A stretch of 64,000 nt of DNA from CAVTWS01 sp963738445 (lineage in GTDB: Bacteria > Actinomycetota > Acidimicrobiia > Acidimicrobiales > SHLQ01), in contig CAVTWS010000012.1 of the NCBI GenBank assembly GCA_963738445.1, positions 186,001-250,000 on the forward strand, read 5' to 3'. Every line of letters begins with the position of its first letter. Within the stretch, counting starts at the first letter, position 1. Both the position numbers and the translations under genes were made by a program. The notes beneath the pieces are model-generated. The model saw only the letters and a list, made by a program, of their open reading frames with translations. It ran no database searches and was not told where the DNA came from. Below, one piece after another: positions 9,631 to 19,063 of the stretch.

Positions 9631-9676
9631 TGTCACCCAGTTCGGCCTGGGGGGAGGAGGATGAAGGAGAGGAGAG
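9631..9676. repeat. Purine-rich convergent intergenic element resembling that at 27417
   Basis: CACCCAGTT followed by CGGCCTGGGGGGAGGAGG lies between convergent genes ending at 9545 and 9698. The same order, CACCCAGTT and then a GGGGGGAGG run, occurs in the convergent gap at 27417-27440. It may be a small dispersed intergenic repeat or terminator-like element. Two copies are weak evidence. Confidence 0.3.
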
Positions 9677-9697
9677 GGCGATGAGGTGCGCGGCGGG

Positions 9698-10741
9698 CTA
9701 GCGGGAGGTGCGGTACTGGGCGACGATCGGGGCCAGCTCCGACGGGGTGGCGCCGTGCATAATGACGCCGTCGCAGCCGAGGTCGAACTGGCCCTGGATG
9801 GCGGCCACGCACTTCTCCGGGTTGCCGGTGGCGGCGGGGGCCAGCCACTCCGAGGGGATGAGCGTGGCGGCATGTTCGAGCTGCTCGGGGGTGCCCACGA
9901 CATCGAGGCCTCGCACCTTCGAGATCACGGGATCGGCCAGGAACCGTTCGAGCACCTTCATGTCCCAGTTGTTGGTGCGGACGAGGAGCGCCCCATACCC
10001 CTGGAGATAGGTGCCGAGTCGGCCGACGAGCTTCATCAGCCGCTTGTCCTCGGGGATGTGATCGCCGATCGTGGCGAAGCACGACCAGACCTTCACCGAG
10101 TCCGGGTCCCGACCCGCCTCCTCGGCCGCTCGTTTGACGGTCTGCACGCAGCGCGCCGTCGTCTCGTCGGTGAAGAACGTGTGCAGGACCACCTCGTCGA
10201 AGCAGCGACCCGACAGCTCGAGCGTGTGCGGGCCGAAGGCCACCATGCCCATGGGCAGGTATTCGTCCATCGACGGGTCGACGTGTAGGACGGGCCACGA
10301 CCCGGCGGGCCCGTTGTGACCCATGATGACCTCGCCCCGGAACAGGCGGCGCATGAGCCCGGCGAAGTCCTCGAGTTGCTCGGTCGTGATGTGGGGCACG
10401 CCCATGGCGTCTTGGAGCAGCGGGACACCACGCCCGAGCCCGAGCGTGAAGCGTCCGCCGGTGAGGCTCTGCATTGTCCGGGCGTACCCGGCGGTCACCG
10501 CCGGGTGGCGGGTGTTGTGGTTGGTCGCCGCGGTCGAGATCTGGATGCGTTCGCTGACTGCGCCGACGGCGCCGGAGAGGGTCGCCGCTTCCTTCTTGTT
10601 GTAGCGCTCCGAGATGAACACCCGACCGAGCCCCATGGCCTCGGCGTCGATCGTCTCCTGGACCAACTCACGAGAGGAGCGGGGTTGACCGGCGAGCGTG
10701 TAGTAGCCGAGCTCCTCGATGACTGGGTGGGCGTCGGGCAT
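9698..10741 (-). CDS. LLM-class F420-dependent oxidoreductase (MSMEG_2249-like)
   Basis: A 347-residue luciferase-like (TIM-barrel) oxidoreductase. It has GLGRVFISERYNKKEAATLSG near the N-terminus, then ISTAATNHNTRHP and LTGGRFTLGLGRGVP, the standard strand and cofactor-loop signatures of F420-dependent LLM enzymes. The length and the opening EELGYYTLAGQP match the subgroup I know as the MSMEG_2249 type. These enzymes move hydride between F420 and an organic substrate, and the substrate here is unknown. It stands alone, convergent with kinase 2. Confidence 0.88.
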   Translation of the reverse strand: MPDAHPVIEELGYYTLAGQPRSSRELVQETIDAEAMGLGRVFISERYNKKEAATLSGAVGAVSERIQISTAATNHNTRHPAVTAGYARTMQSLTGGRFTLGLGRGVPLLQDAMGVPHITTEQLEDFAGLMRRLFRGEVIMGHNGPAGSWPVLHVDPSMDEYLPMGMVAFGPHTLELSGRCFDEVVLHTFFTDETTARCVQTVKRAAEEAGRDPDSVKVWSCFATIGDHIPEDKRLMKLVGRLGTYLQGYGALLVRTNNWDMKVLERFLADPVISKVRGLDVVGTPEQLEHAATLIPSEWLAPAATGNPEKCVAAIQGQFDLGCDGVIMHGATPSELAPIVAQYRTSR

Positions 10742-10824
10742 GGTGATCCTCTTTCACGTGGCGCCTGGTCATCCTCGCGCGACTCGTCGGATTCGATCAG
10801 ATCCGACCGAGATGTCGAAGCCGG

Positions 10825-11316
10825 TTACGGCGACGGACGCGTGGGTCGGTTGAGCCCTGCGAACGGCCACGGCTCCACGTCGAAGAAGAGCTGCTGCACC
10901 AGTACCTCGACCCGCGCCGGGTCGATCGCCTTCTTCCTCTTCGGATCGCGCTCGAGCACCGTCAGCACTGCGGCCACCAACTGGGCCTTCGGTGGGAGGA
11001 CATCACCCGGGACCGGTCGGCCCAGCTCGTGGGCCAGGCCCGCGGTCTCGAGCGCCTGGTGCACGCTCCAGAGCTCCTTCGGCGTTCGGAAGAACCCCGG
11101 CAGCTTCACCGTGGCGCTGAGACGGGTGGCGTTGAGTGCGTGCGCCAACTCGGCGACGCACGAGGGATAGTCCAGCGACGGCCGGAGCCGTGGCCGCGTG
11201 GCGAGGGCCGCGCAGGTGCCACTCCGAACAGCGCTGCTTGTCGCTTCGTCGAGCGTTCGAGCGGCGTGGGCCGTACGGCCCGTCAAGTCGGAAGGCGACA
11301 CCGGAACCCCCGGCAC
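10825..11316 (-). CDS. Uncharacterised protein, possibly frameshifted at its N-terminus
   Basis: I do not recognise this family. The C-terminal 110 residues look like a real folded protein: helical, with LPGFFRTPKELWSVHQALETAG and a conserved-looking end VLVQQLFFDVEPWPFAG. The N-terminal 50 residues are arginine- and alanine-rich and may be out of frame. The small ORF at 11341-11529 just upstream, on the same strand, may be its true N-terminal part or a separate partner. Nothing in the context points to a function. Confidence 0.45.
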   Translation of the reverse strand: MPGVPVSPSDLTGRTAHAARTLDEATSSAVRSGTCAALATRPRLRPSLDYPSCVAELAHALNATRLSATVKLPGFFRTPKELWSVHQALETAGLAHELGRPVPGDVLPPKAQLVAAVLTVLERDPKRKKAIDPARVEVLVQQLFFDVEPWPFAGLNRPTRPSP

Positions 11317-11340
11317 CTGCAGCGGCGGCGTTCCAGGTCG

Positions 11341-11529
11341 TCACCGACCATGAGGGGCCGCCTCCGGTCGACCTGCGGGCACGTCGATAGTCCAGGGCAG
11401 TGGTATCGATCCAACGTCGACGAGCCGGAGCGTGGCCCCATCCGAGCTGAACCACAGGTCCGGCACGTGTGAGCTGGCGGACGATGCGACGAGTTGATCG
11501 TCGGAAACACGGTAGTTCGTCAGGTGCAT
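11341..11529 (-). CDS. Small uncharacterised ORF
   Basis: A 62-residue ORF starting MHLTNYRVSDDQLVASS and containing VPDLWFSSDGATLRLVDVG and LPWTIDVPAGRP. The residue mix is protein-like rather than a shadow of another gene, and no opposite-strand gene is known here. It ends with a basic APHGR tail that may be a frameshift artefact. It is divergent from the DHDPS-like gene at 11583, and the gap contains TTACTAGGC, which offers -10-like boxes in both directions. Confidence 0.4.
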   Translation of the reverse strand: MHLTNYRVSDDQLVASSASSHVPDLWFSSDGATLRLVDVGSIPLPWTIDVPAGRPEAAPHGR

Positions 11530-11582
11530 GAACGCCCAGAATTACTAGGCTCGGCGCGGAGATCCACCACGAGGAGCGAGCC

Positions 11583-12614
11583 ATGTCGACAGCACGAGAC
11601 GCGCGAGCATGGGCGGCTGACGGAGGCTTACGGGGCATCGGCGACTCGTTGTACACGCCATTCTCCGGACCCGACGGCGACGACATCGACTGGGAGGCCT
11701 ATCGCACGCTGGTTCGCCACTGCGTCGGCGCCCTCGAGCACGACATGTTGTGGCTGACGAGCGGACTCGGGGAGTGGTGGTCACTGACCATGGCGGAGCG
11801 GAAGCAGCTCCTCGAGGTCGCCGTGGAGGAGGCCCGGGCGGTCGCGCCGGGGACCGTGATCCAGGCCTGCACCGCGGCGGGATCCGCCAAGGAGTGCCTG
11901 GAGCTCACGCTGCACGCCCAGGAGCACGGCGCCGACATCGTCTACATCCAGACGCCGCCGGTGGAAGTTCACGGCGGCGAGGGGGTGCTGCGCTTCTACC
12001 AGTACGTCGCCGACCGCACCGACATCGCCCTGGGCATGTTCAACTCGCCGTCGTCAGGCTACGTCCTCACCGCAGAGGAGATGGCGGCGATCCATCGGCA
12101 GATCCCCGCGGTGGTGGCCGTCAAGGAAGGCGTGCAGGACAGCACGGTGCGCAGCTCGAAGCTGCACGCCCTGGCCCCGGAGCTCGTCATCTGGGAGTGC
12201 GACCTGATCGTGTACCGGGCGGGGTGGTTGCGCGAGGGGATCGTGGGGCCGGCGCAACTCGGCACGGCGGCGTACCTGTACGAGACCCCAGAGAACAAGG
12301 TGTACACCCAGTACTGGGAGATGATCTGGGCCGACCAGTTGGCCGAGGCGGGCGAGTTCGCCCGCCAGTCCGGCCTCGAGGCGCTGCAGGGCGGCCTCGG
12401 CGGTTGGTTCACCTGCTACCCCGGCCGACCTCACTACTTCACGCACTGGGGTGAAGCGTTCAAGTTCGCGGCGTCGCTGATGGGACTGCCGGTGGGCGAC
12501 CATTCGGGAAGCCGCCCACCTCAAGGTGTGCTGCCCGAGGAGGCCAAGGTCCAGATCCGTGAGGCGTACGAGAGCTCCGGGCTGCGGCCGATGACCGAGT
12601 CGTCGGCCCGATGA
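11583..12614 (+). CDS. DHDPS/N-acetylneuraminate-lyase-family aldolase, divergent active site
   Basis: A 343-residue TIM-barrel class I aldolase. The Schiff-base lysine is retained in VVAVKEGVQDSTV. Other residues of dihydrodipicolinate synthase are not. The GTTGE loop is replaced by LTSGLGEW, the substrate tyrosine motif PYYN by QTPPVEV, and YNxPxRTG by FNSPSSGY. So it is unlikely to make dihydrodipicolinate. It could be an aldolase or hydratase-aldolase acting on a pathway intermediate. GAGGAG lies ahead of the ATG. It overlaps the next small gene by four bases (ATGA). Confidence 0.8.
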   Translation: MSTARDARAWAADGGLRGIGDSLYTPFSGPDGDDIDWEAYRTLVRHCVGALEHDMLWLTSGLGEWWSLTMAERKQLLEVAVEEARAVAPGTVIQACTAAGSAKECLELTLHAQEHGADIVYIQTPPVEVHGGEGVLRFYQYVADRTDIALGMFNSPSSGYVLTAEEMAAIHRQIPAVVAVKEGVQDSTVRSSKLHALAPELVIWECDLIVYRAGWLREGIVGPAQLGTAAYLYETPENKVYTQYWEMIWADQLAEAGEFARQSGLEALQGGLGGWFTCYPGRPHYFTHWGEAFKFAASLMGLPVGDHSGSRPPQGVLPEEAKVQIREAYESSGLRPMTESSAR

Positions 12615-12820
12615 CCGCGAAACGGCGCGGTGAGGGCGTCTGCTCCGTGGTCGTTCGTACACCCGACGTCGAGGCCGCGATCGCCGCCGCGAAGGGATGT
12701 GAGGCCGGAGTCCATTTCGTGCAGCATCGCGAGACGGGCGACATCGTCGTCGACGAGGCCGACCTCTCACCGGTGTACGGCATGGGCATCACGATCCTCA
12801 CCACCAACCTGCCCGACTGA
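12611..12820 (+). CDS. Small protein, possible half of a glyoxalase/VOC-type domain
   Basis: A 69-residue protein translationally coupled to the aldolase through an ATGA overlap. It contains VVVRTPDVEAAIAAAKG and ends YGMGITILTTNLPD, which loosely recalls one beta-alpha-beta half of a vicinal-oxygen-chelate domain. It is too short for a complete one. It may be a partner of the aldolase or a remnant. I cannot assign a function. Confidence 0.5.
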   Translation: MTAKRRGEGVCSVVVRTPDVEAAIAAAKGCEAGVHFVQHRETGDIVVDEADLSPVYGMGITILTTNLPD

Positions 12821-12853
12821 GGACCAGCAGCCTCCGACCGAAACGAGACATCC

Positions 12854-13915
12854 GTGCCTCAGAACCGACAACCGTGGGTCCTCATGCTCGCCGCCGTAGT
12901 GCTGATCGCTCCCTCCTGCGGCGGCGACGCCGAGGATGTGACGGCCTCGCCATCAGCGATCACCGCCGCGAACGCAGAGCCGACCACCACCAGCGGGGCC
13001 GGCGCAGGGTCGACCACGATTGGAGACGCCGTGGCCACCACAACCGAAGCGACGTCGGGGACGGGTGCTCCCGAGGGTTCCGCCCGTGACCGGCGGCCCT
13101 ACGAGGTCGAGGTGAGCACCGTGACCTTCGTCGACGACTCCCGCCCGACTTCACCTCCGGCGGGCGAGCAGATACCGAGCCGCACGCTCGAGACGGCGCT
13201 GTACATCCCCGTGTCTGACGAGCGGGCGCCGCTCATCATCTTCAGCCACGGTCTGCTCGGTCACCCGTCGAAGTTCGAGCGCCTCATGACCTCTTGGGCA
13301 ACTGCCGGCTACGCCGTCGCCGCCCCGGCCTTCCCGCTCACCAACGACACCGTGGCCGGCGAGAACGTCCTGGCCGCGGACCTGGTCAACCAGCCGGCCG
13401 ACGTCGTGTTCGTCCTGGACCAGCTGCTGAGTGGCGAGTTGGCGGACCGCTTCGATCCCGAGCGGGTCGGGGCCGCCGGTCTGTCGCTCGGTGGTGCGAC
13501 CACCTACATGGCGGCCATCGACGAGAGCACTCGCGACCCGCGATTCCGGGCGGCGATCGTCATGGCGGCCTTGACGGTCGGCGACACGTTCGTGCCCGCC
13601 GACATGCCCGTCATGGTGATGCACGGCGAGCTCGACCCGCTCGTGCCGATCGATTCGGCTCGGGCCACCTACGCCGTGCTCGAGGAGCCGGCGTACTTCG
13701 TGACGCTCCTCGGTGCCCTGCACCCCGAACCGTTCGAGGACGAGGAGGACAACACGGCCTTCCCGGACCGTGAGCGGTTCCACCCCATCGTCGATGCGGC
13801 GACGGTGGCGTTCTGGGACACCTATCTCCGCGCCGACCCGGCGGCGGAGCCCGAGATCGGAGCGGCCGCCGAGGCTGCGGGAATCAGCACGTTCGAGGGT
13901 CGCGCCGAGTCCTGA
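12854..13915 (+). CDS. Exported alpha/beta-hydrolase lipoprotein (PAF-acetylhydrolase/polyesterase-like)
   Basis: A 353-residue secreted hydrolase with a GTG start. A hydrophobic signal segment runs over residues 8-20 and is followed by Cys22 in APSC, a plausible though not ideal lipobox. A Thr/Ala-rich linker follows. The catalytic domain shows IIFSHGLLGHPSKFE (oxyanion loop), GAAGLSLGGATT (nucleophile Ser in GxSxGG), HGELDPLVPI (acid) and a late His in ALHPEPF. This layout matches PAF-acetylhydrolase-like esterases and cutinase-like polyester hydrolases. The likely substrate is an ester outside the cytoplasm. Confidence 0.82.
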   Translation: MPQNRQPWVLMLAAVVLIAPSCGGDAEDVTASPSAITAANAEPTTTSGAGAGSTTIGDAVATTTEATSGTGAPEGSARDRRPYEVEVSTVTFVDDSRPTSPPAGEQIPSRTLETALYIPVSDERAPLIIFSHGLLGHPSKFERLMTSWATAGYAVAAPAFPLTNDTVAGENVLAADLVNQPADVVFVLDQLLSGELADRFDPERVGAAGLSLGGATTYMAAIDESTRDPRFRAAIVMAALTVGDTFVPADMPVMVMHGELDPLVPIDSARATYAVLEEPAYFVTLLGALHPEPFEDEEDNTAFPDRERFHPIVDAATVAFWDTYLRADPAAEPEIGAAAEAAGISTFEGRAES

Positions 13916-13957
13916 GCGACACTGCTGATCTCCTGCGCGGGCACACCCGGCCCCCGA

Positions 13958-14836
13958 TCAGTCCGGCTGGGGGATCTCGAAGTGCTCGTCGCGAAGTTGG
14001 AAGGCCCGCTTGGTGCCGACCTGGGCCCGGGTCTTGACGAAGTTGTACTCACCTTCGTCGAACTGCAGGTTCGTGCCGAACGCGTGGATGAGGTAGCTGG
14101 TGACCTCTTCGCCCTGGTAGGCGGACATCTGCTCCACGAGGCGGAACGCCTCCTTGGCGATGACGATGCCGTCGGCGGGCATGCGGGCGATCTTGCGGGC
14201 GTACCAGTCAGCCCGAGCGGTGACCTCCGAGTCGTCGATCACCTCGGTGAACACTCCGAGATGCGAGAGGGTCGACGCGGCCACGCTGTCACCGGTGAGC
14301 AGGAGCCGGCGTGTCAGCACGGGTCCGAGCCGGTGGAAGAACATGTGGAGGGAGCCGAGCGCGGGGCCGAGGAAACGGGTGGCGGGCATGCCGACGAGGG
14401 TGTTGTTGCCGACGACCGCGATGTCGGCCATCAACGCCATCTCGAATCCACCTCCGAGTGCATAACCCTGCACCTCGGCCACGGTGACCTTCGGGTAGCC
14501 GAGGAGTTGGTGGTAGAAGTCGAACGCCTGCCGATCGACGGTCAGACGACGACGCTGGCTCGGCCGACGCTTGCGGCGGGCTTCGTCGCGGGGAGTCTCG
14601 GCATCGCCGTACCAGGCGTACGCGTTGTTCATGTCGGCGCCGGTGCTGAACACGCCGCCCTCGCCGCGCAGGAGGACGACCTTGATGTCGTCGTCGTCGG
14701 CGAGGTCGTGGAGGTAGTCCCCCAACTGGCGGCGCATGGGAGGGTCGTACGAGTTCCGGCGCTCGGGGTTGTTGATGGTGATCCGGGCGATGCCCGACTC
14801 GTCGTCGCGCTCCAGTAGAACTCGTGGGTCAGTCAC
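13958..14836 (-). CDS. Enoyl-CoA hydratase/isomerase family protein 1
   Basis: A crotonase-fold protein of 292 residues. The first oxyanion element is LLRGEGGVFSTGADMNNAY and the second is VQGYALGGGFEMALMADI. The C-terminus is long, extending to FQLRDEHFEIPQPD. An unusual basic loop follows DEARRKRR in the region between the two. GTG at 14834-14836 is preferred because GGAG lies 6 bases ahead of it; a TTG lies four codons upstream. The reaction is likely hydration or isomerisation of an enoyl-CoA. It is divergent from an ACAD across the CATCTAGAT box at 14904. Confidence 0.85.
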   Translation of the reverse strand: MTDPRVLLERDDESGIARITINNPERRNSYDPPMRRQLGDYLHDLADDDDIKVVLLRGEGGVFSTGADMNNAYAWYGDAETPRDEARRKRRPSQRRRLTVDRQAFDFYHQLLGYPKVTVAEVQGYALGGGFEMALMADIAVVGNNTLVGMPATRFLGPALGSLHMFFHRLGPVLTRRLLLTGDSVAASTLSHLGVFTEVIDDSEVTARADWYARKIARMPADGIVIAKEAFRLVEQMSAYQGEEVTSYLIHAFGTNLQFDEGEYNFVKTRAQVGTKRAFQLRDEHFEIPQPD

Positions 14837-14903
14837 CGTGGTCTCCAACGCGCACGCCCGCGTGTCTCCTGCATTGCGGCTTCAAGACGCGATATCCTAG
14901 TCT

Positions 14904-14920
14904 TACATCTAGATATTTCC
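14904..14920. promoter_or_regulatory. Shared divergent-promoter box, copy C
   Basis: TACATCTAGATATTTCC contains the ATCTAGAT palindrome. It lies between the minus-strand start at 14836 and the plus-strand start at 14982. It is the best match to the common pattern. Confidence 0.55.
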
Positions 14921-14981
14921 AAGGCGCTCGCCCGACCGCAGCAGACCAGGCCCGACCCCAGAAAGGTCCCCGCGCCGGCCC

Positions 14982-15990
14982 ATGCAGTTCCACCTCGACG
15001 AAACCCAGTTGGCCCTGCAGGACGCGGTTCGCACCTGCTGCGCCGACATCTTTTCCCTGGAGCGGGTCGCCGAGCGGGAGGGGCGGGCCGCCGCCGACTC
15101 GGCATGGAGCACCCTGGCCGATCTCGGCGTGCTGAGCATGTTGGTGCCCGGTGCCGTCGAGGGTGTCGGCCTCGTCGAGGCGACCATCGCGTTCGAGGAG
15201 CTCGGGGCCCACCTGTCCAGCGGACCGCTCATCTGGTCGACCATCGCCGCTCCGTGCATCGCTGACATCGCCACGGGTCGGGTGCGGGTCGCCGGGGCGC
15301 TCGCCCAGCACCCCGATGGCCTCCCGGTCGTGGTCGAGCACGGGGGCGAGGCCGATGTCGTCGTGGTGGTGCATCCGGACCGGGTCGAGGCGGTTGCATC
15401 CGCCGATCTGGGCTCCGGCACGACGCGCGAACCCCTCGACCCGCTCACCCCGGTGCTGGTGCTCGACTCGATGCCCTCGGGACCGGTCGTGGGCGACGAA
15501 GGCCTCGCCCATCAAATGGGTCTCCAGGGCACGATCCTGAGTGCGGCCGCGCTGGTCGGCTGTGCCCGTGGAGCACTCGATGTCGCACGCAACTATGCGC
15601 TGGAGCGTGAGCAGTTCGGGGTCCCGATCGGGTCGTTCCAGGCGATCAAGCATCTGCTGGCCGACATGTACGTGAAAGTGGAGATGGCGCGAGCCGAGAC
15701 CTATGCCGCGGCCGCCATGGCCAACGATCCCCGCAGCGGTGATCCGTCTGTCTCGTCGAGCGCGGCCAAGGTGCTCGCCGGCGATGCCGCGTTCGAGCAA
15801 CTCGCGGGCCGCCGTGCAGATACTGGGCGGCATGGGCTTCACCTGGGACATGCTGCCCCACTACTTCCTCAAGCGATCGTGGGTGCTGGAGCACACGTTC
15901 GGCACCGCGTCGTCGCACGCGTCACGTCTGGGTGCGGCCGTCGGTGCCGAGGTTCGATCACGTGCCGCCGGCGCCGAGGTGACGGCGTGA
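14982..15990 (+). CDS. Acyl-CoA dehydrogenase, small subunit (one frameshift)
   Basis: A protein of about 335 residues homologous to the small ACAD subunits. It begins MQFHLDETQLALQDAVR, has a weak middle domain, and then YALEREQFGVPIGSFQAIKH and AVQILGGMGFTWDMLPHYFLKR. The last motif is reached only after removing one extra G near 15808, so the break is probably a sequence error. Its stop at 15988-15990 overlaps the GTG of the next ECH gene. It is the likely partner of the ACAD at 19063 in the same operon. Confidence 0.82.
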
Positions 15991-16793
15991 GCGACACGAT
16001 CGATGGGGTCGCGGTCGAGGCGACCGACGGCGTACTGCGGATCAACCTCGGACGCCCGGAGCGCAAGAACGCGCTCGATCCCGCCGCGATCGGCCGCATC
16101 GTCGAGGCGCTGGAGCAGGCGTCGACCGATGAAACGTTGCGCGTGGTGCTCATCTGCAGCTCCGGTGACGACTTCTGCGCCGGGGCCAACTGGGTCGCGA
16201 CGAACGACGCTCAGGGGATGCGGCCGCGGACGGGCAGCATCCAGCGCCGCACACCGTCTGCAGGCGCACCGGTTGATCGAGCTGCTCGTCGAGATCCAGC
16301 TCCCGGTGGTGTGCCAGGTAAGCGGTTGGGCGGCGGGTCTTGGGTGCCAGATCGCGCTGGCCGCCGATTTCACCGTGGCCGATGAGTCGAGCCGGTTCTG
16401 GGAGCCGTTCATGCAGCGGGGCTTCACCCCCGACAGCGGCGCGACGTGGCTGCTGCCCCGTTTGGTGGGGATCGCCCGGGCCAAGGAGCTCCTGCTGCTC
16501 AGCCGGGAGCTGTCCGGTCGCGAGCGCGGCGGACTGGGGGCTTATCCATCGTGCGGTGCCGGCCGGCCGAGCTGGAGGCGGCGTCGACGATCTCGTCGAG
16601 CGCCTCGCCGCACGCCCCGACGGTCGCGGTCGGTCTGACCAAGCGATGCATCCACCGCGCCCTCGAGCGCCGCTTGAAGGATGCCATGGAGGCCGAGGCC
16701 AACGCGCTCGAGCTGAGCTCGCGGTCGGCGGACTTCAAGGAGGGCCTGGCCGCCTTCCGGGAGCGGCGCTCCGCCGACTTCCAGGGCCGCTAG
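15987..16793 (+). CDS. Enoyl-CoA hydratase/isomerase family protein 2 (several frameshifts)
   Basis: A crotonase-fold protein of about 268 residues starting at GTG 15987, overlapping the previous stop. Elements read across frames are RINLGRPERKNALDPAA, LICSSGDDFCAGANW (oxyanion 1), QVSGWAAGLGCQIALAADF (oxyanion 2) and GFTPDSGATWLLPRLVG (substrate loop). Four or five single-base shifts are needed, for example an extra T near 16254 and an extra G near 16537. The ORF closes at 16793 with SADFQGR. Confidence 0.78.
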
Positions 16794-16811
16794 ACCAGAG
16801 GAGACTCGGCG

Positions 16812-17588
16812 ATGGACTACACCACGATCCAGCTACGAGGTGTCGACCGACAAGGTCGCCACGATCACCCTCAACCGGCCGGAGGCGCTCAACGCCTTCG
16901 ACCGGCAGATGTGCGAGGAGATGCGCGATGCCTGGCGCCAGGTGAAGGACGACCCGGCGGTCAACGCCGTGGTGCTGCGGGCGGCGGGCGACGCGCGTTC
17001 TCCGCCGGCCTCGACACGAAGAAGCCGTTCGGTCAGCCCGACGACATCTGGAACCACGAGGACCCCGGCGAGTACCTGAGCCCGAAGTGGCAGTCGTGCT
17101 GGAAGCCGGTGGTGAGCGCAGTCCACGGGATCTGCACGGCCGGAGCGTTCTACTTCCTGAACGAGTCCGACATCGTGATCTGCTCCCCGGACGCCACGTT
17201 CTTCGACTCCCACGTCACCCACGGCTACGTGTGCGCGCTCGAACCGGTCGGCCTCATGCGGCGGGTCGGTCTGGCCGAGAGGCTCCGCATCGCCCTGTCC
17301 GGGAACGACGAGCGGGTCACCGCGGAGACCGCGTTGCGCATCAGCCTGGTGACCGAGGTCGTGCCCCGCGACGAGCTGTGGGCGCGGGCCCACGAGATCG
17401 CGGCGGGCATCGCCCGCAAGCCGAGCGCGGCGACCCAGGGAACGGTTCGGGCCATCTGGGAGTCGCTCGACCGTCCGTATCGGGCGGCCATGCAACAGGG
17501 GCTCATCTACACCCGGCTGGGCAACCCGATCGGCATGGCCGAGGTCGCCGAGCGGGGCATCGACCGCACCGAGCCGAGATACCGATGA
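16812..17588 (+). CDS. Enoyl-CoA hydratase/isomerase family protein 3 (two frameshifts)
   Basis: A crotonase-fold protein of about 258 residues. After the opening MDYTTIQ one extra base precedes the YEVSTDKVATITLNRPEAL segment. A missing base near 16995 separates AAGD from FSAGLDTKKPF. The second oxyanion element is VHGICTAGAFYFLNESDI, in which the usual GGG is replaced by TAGAF, so substrate handling may differ. The end of the gene is intact. The TGA at 17586-17588 overlaps the start of the ligase gene. Confidence 0.8.
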   Translation: MDYTTIQLRGVDRQGRHDHPQPAGGAQRLRPADVRGDARCLAPGEGRPGGQRRGAAGGGRRAFSAGLDTKKPFGQPDDIWNHEDPGEYLSPKWQSCWKPVVSAVHGICTAGAFYFLNESDIVICSPDATFFDSHVTHGYVCALEPVGLMRRVGLAERLRIALSGNDERVTAETALRISLVTEVVPRDELWARAHEIAAGIARKPSAATQGTVRAIWESLDRPYRAAMQQGLIYTRLGNPIGMAEVAERGIDRTEPRYR

Positions 17589-19063
17589 TGGTCGCGCCGG
17601 TGCTCCCCGAGCTCAGCGAGCGCATCGCCGGGATCCTCGGCCTCGATCCGGCGGCCGCGGCGTTCGAGTTCGAGGGCACGTGGTATCCGTGGGGCGACCT
17701 GGCGGCCGCGGCCGACACGATCTCCGCCGTCGTCGAGCCGGGCACCCGCGTGGGGGTGTTGCTGCGCAACCGTCCGCCCCAGATCGCGTTGCTGCTGGGT
17801 CTGCTGCGGTCGGGGGCGTGCGTGGTGACGATCAACCCGGATCGAGGCACCGAGCGCGTCCGGGCGGACCTGTCCGGGCTCGATCTCCCGGTGCTGGCCG
17901 GCGAGCCCGCCGACATCGCGGAGTTCCGTGACGCCACCGACGCACCGCTGCGCCTGATCTGTGACCGACCCGGCGAGGTCACGATCGACGGTGATGCCGC
18001 CGCGGTGAGCGGCCCCCGCCGCCCCGGTGTGGCCGCCGAGATGTTGACCAGCGGCACGACCGGGCCCCCCAAACGGGTCCCCCTCACGTACGAGACCATG
18101 CTGCGGGTGCTGCTCGGCGCCAAGCACTACGAGCGCAACCAGCGCGCCGATCTACGGCTCCGCACGGGAGTCGTCATCGTCAACTCGCCCCTCGTCCATC
18201 TCGGCGGGCTGTTCCGGGTCCTGCAATGCGTCAATGACGGTCGCTCGTTCTGCCTCCTCGAGCGGTTCCGGGTGGAGCAGTGGGCCGACGCAGTCCGGCG
18301 CCACCGTCCCAGCACCGTCAGCCTCGTGCCGGCGGCCCTGCGGATGGTGCTGGAGGCCGACCTCGATCCAGCGGACGTGTCGAGCATCCGATCGGTCATC
18401 TCCGGTACCGCGCCGCTGTCACCCGACGATGCCGACGCCTTCATGGCCAAATACGGACCCGCCGTGTTGATCTCCTACGCAGCGACGGAGTTCGGCGGAG
18501 GCGTGGCCGGCTGGAACCTCGCCGATCACGCCGAGTTCTGGACCCGGAAGCGGGGGAGCGTGGGCCGAGCCCATCCTGGTTGTGAGCTCCGCGTGGTCGA
18601 CCCCGAGACGGGCGAACCGGTGCCGGCCGACCACGAGGGCCTGCTCGAGGTCAAGGCCCACCAGATGGGTGACGAAGCGGGCTGGACCCGCACCACCGAT
18701 GTGGCCCGCCTCGACGAGGACGGATTCCTGTGGATCCTGGGCCGGGCCGACCAGGCGATCATCCGGGGCGGCTTCAAGATCCGCCCGGAGGACGTTCGAG
18801 CGGCGCTCGAACGAGATCCCCGGGTGCGCGGGGCGGCGGTCACCGGCCGCCCCGATACCCGCCTGGGTGCGGTCCCCGTCGCTGCGGTGGAGCTGCGCGA
18901 GGGTGCGTCGGCGTCGCCCGAGGAGTTGGTGGCGGCCGCGTCGACCGTGCTCGCGCCCTACGAGTTGCCCGCACAGATCCTGGTTGTCGACTCGCTGCCC
19001 CGCACACCCTCGGGCAAGGTCGACCTCGTCGCGCTTTGTGCCCTCTTCCCGGAGCCCTCCTGA
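17585..19063 (+). CDS. AMP-forming acyl-CoA ligase 1
   Basis: An intact 492-residue adenylate-forming enzyme that activates a carboxylic acid to its CoA thioester using ATP. The phosphate-binding loop is MLTSGTTGPPKRVP. The A5 motif is YAATEFGGG and the A7-A8 region is RTTDVARLDEDGFLWILGR followed by GGFKIRPEDV. The catalytic lysine is in RTPSGKVDL near the C-terminus. It overlaps the ECH upstream and the ACAD downstream (TGATG), so it belongs to the 14982-20244 operon. Confidence 0.9.
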   Translation: MMVAPVLPELSERIAGILGLDPAAAAFEFEGTWYPWGDLAAAADTISAVVEPGTRVGVLLRNRPPQIALLLGLLRSGACVVTINPDRGTERVRADLSGLDLPVLAGEPADIAEFRDATDAPLRLICDRPGEVTIDGDAAAVSGPRRPGVAAEMLTSGTTGPPKRVPLTYETMLRVLLGAKHYERNQRADLRLRTGVVIVNSPLVHLGGLFRVLQCVNDGRSFCLLERFRVEQWADAVRRHRPSTVSLVPAALRMVLEADLDPADVSSIRSVISGTAPLSPDDADAFMAKYGPAVLISYAATEFGGGVAGWNLADHAEFWTRKRGSVGRAHPGCELRVVDPETGEPVPADHEGLLEVKAHQMGDEAGWTRTTDVARLDEDGFLWILGRADQAIIRGGFKIRPEDVRAALERDPRVRGAAVTGRPDTRLGAVPVAAVELREGASASPEELVAAASTVLAPYELPAQILVVDSLPRTPSGKVDLVALCALFPEPS

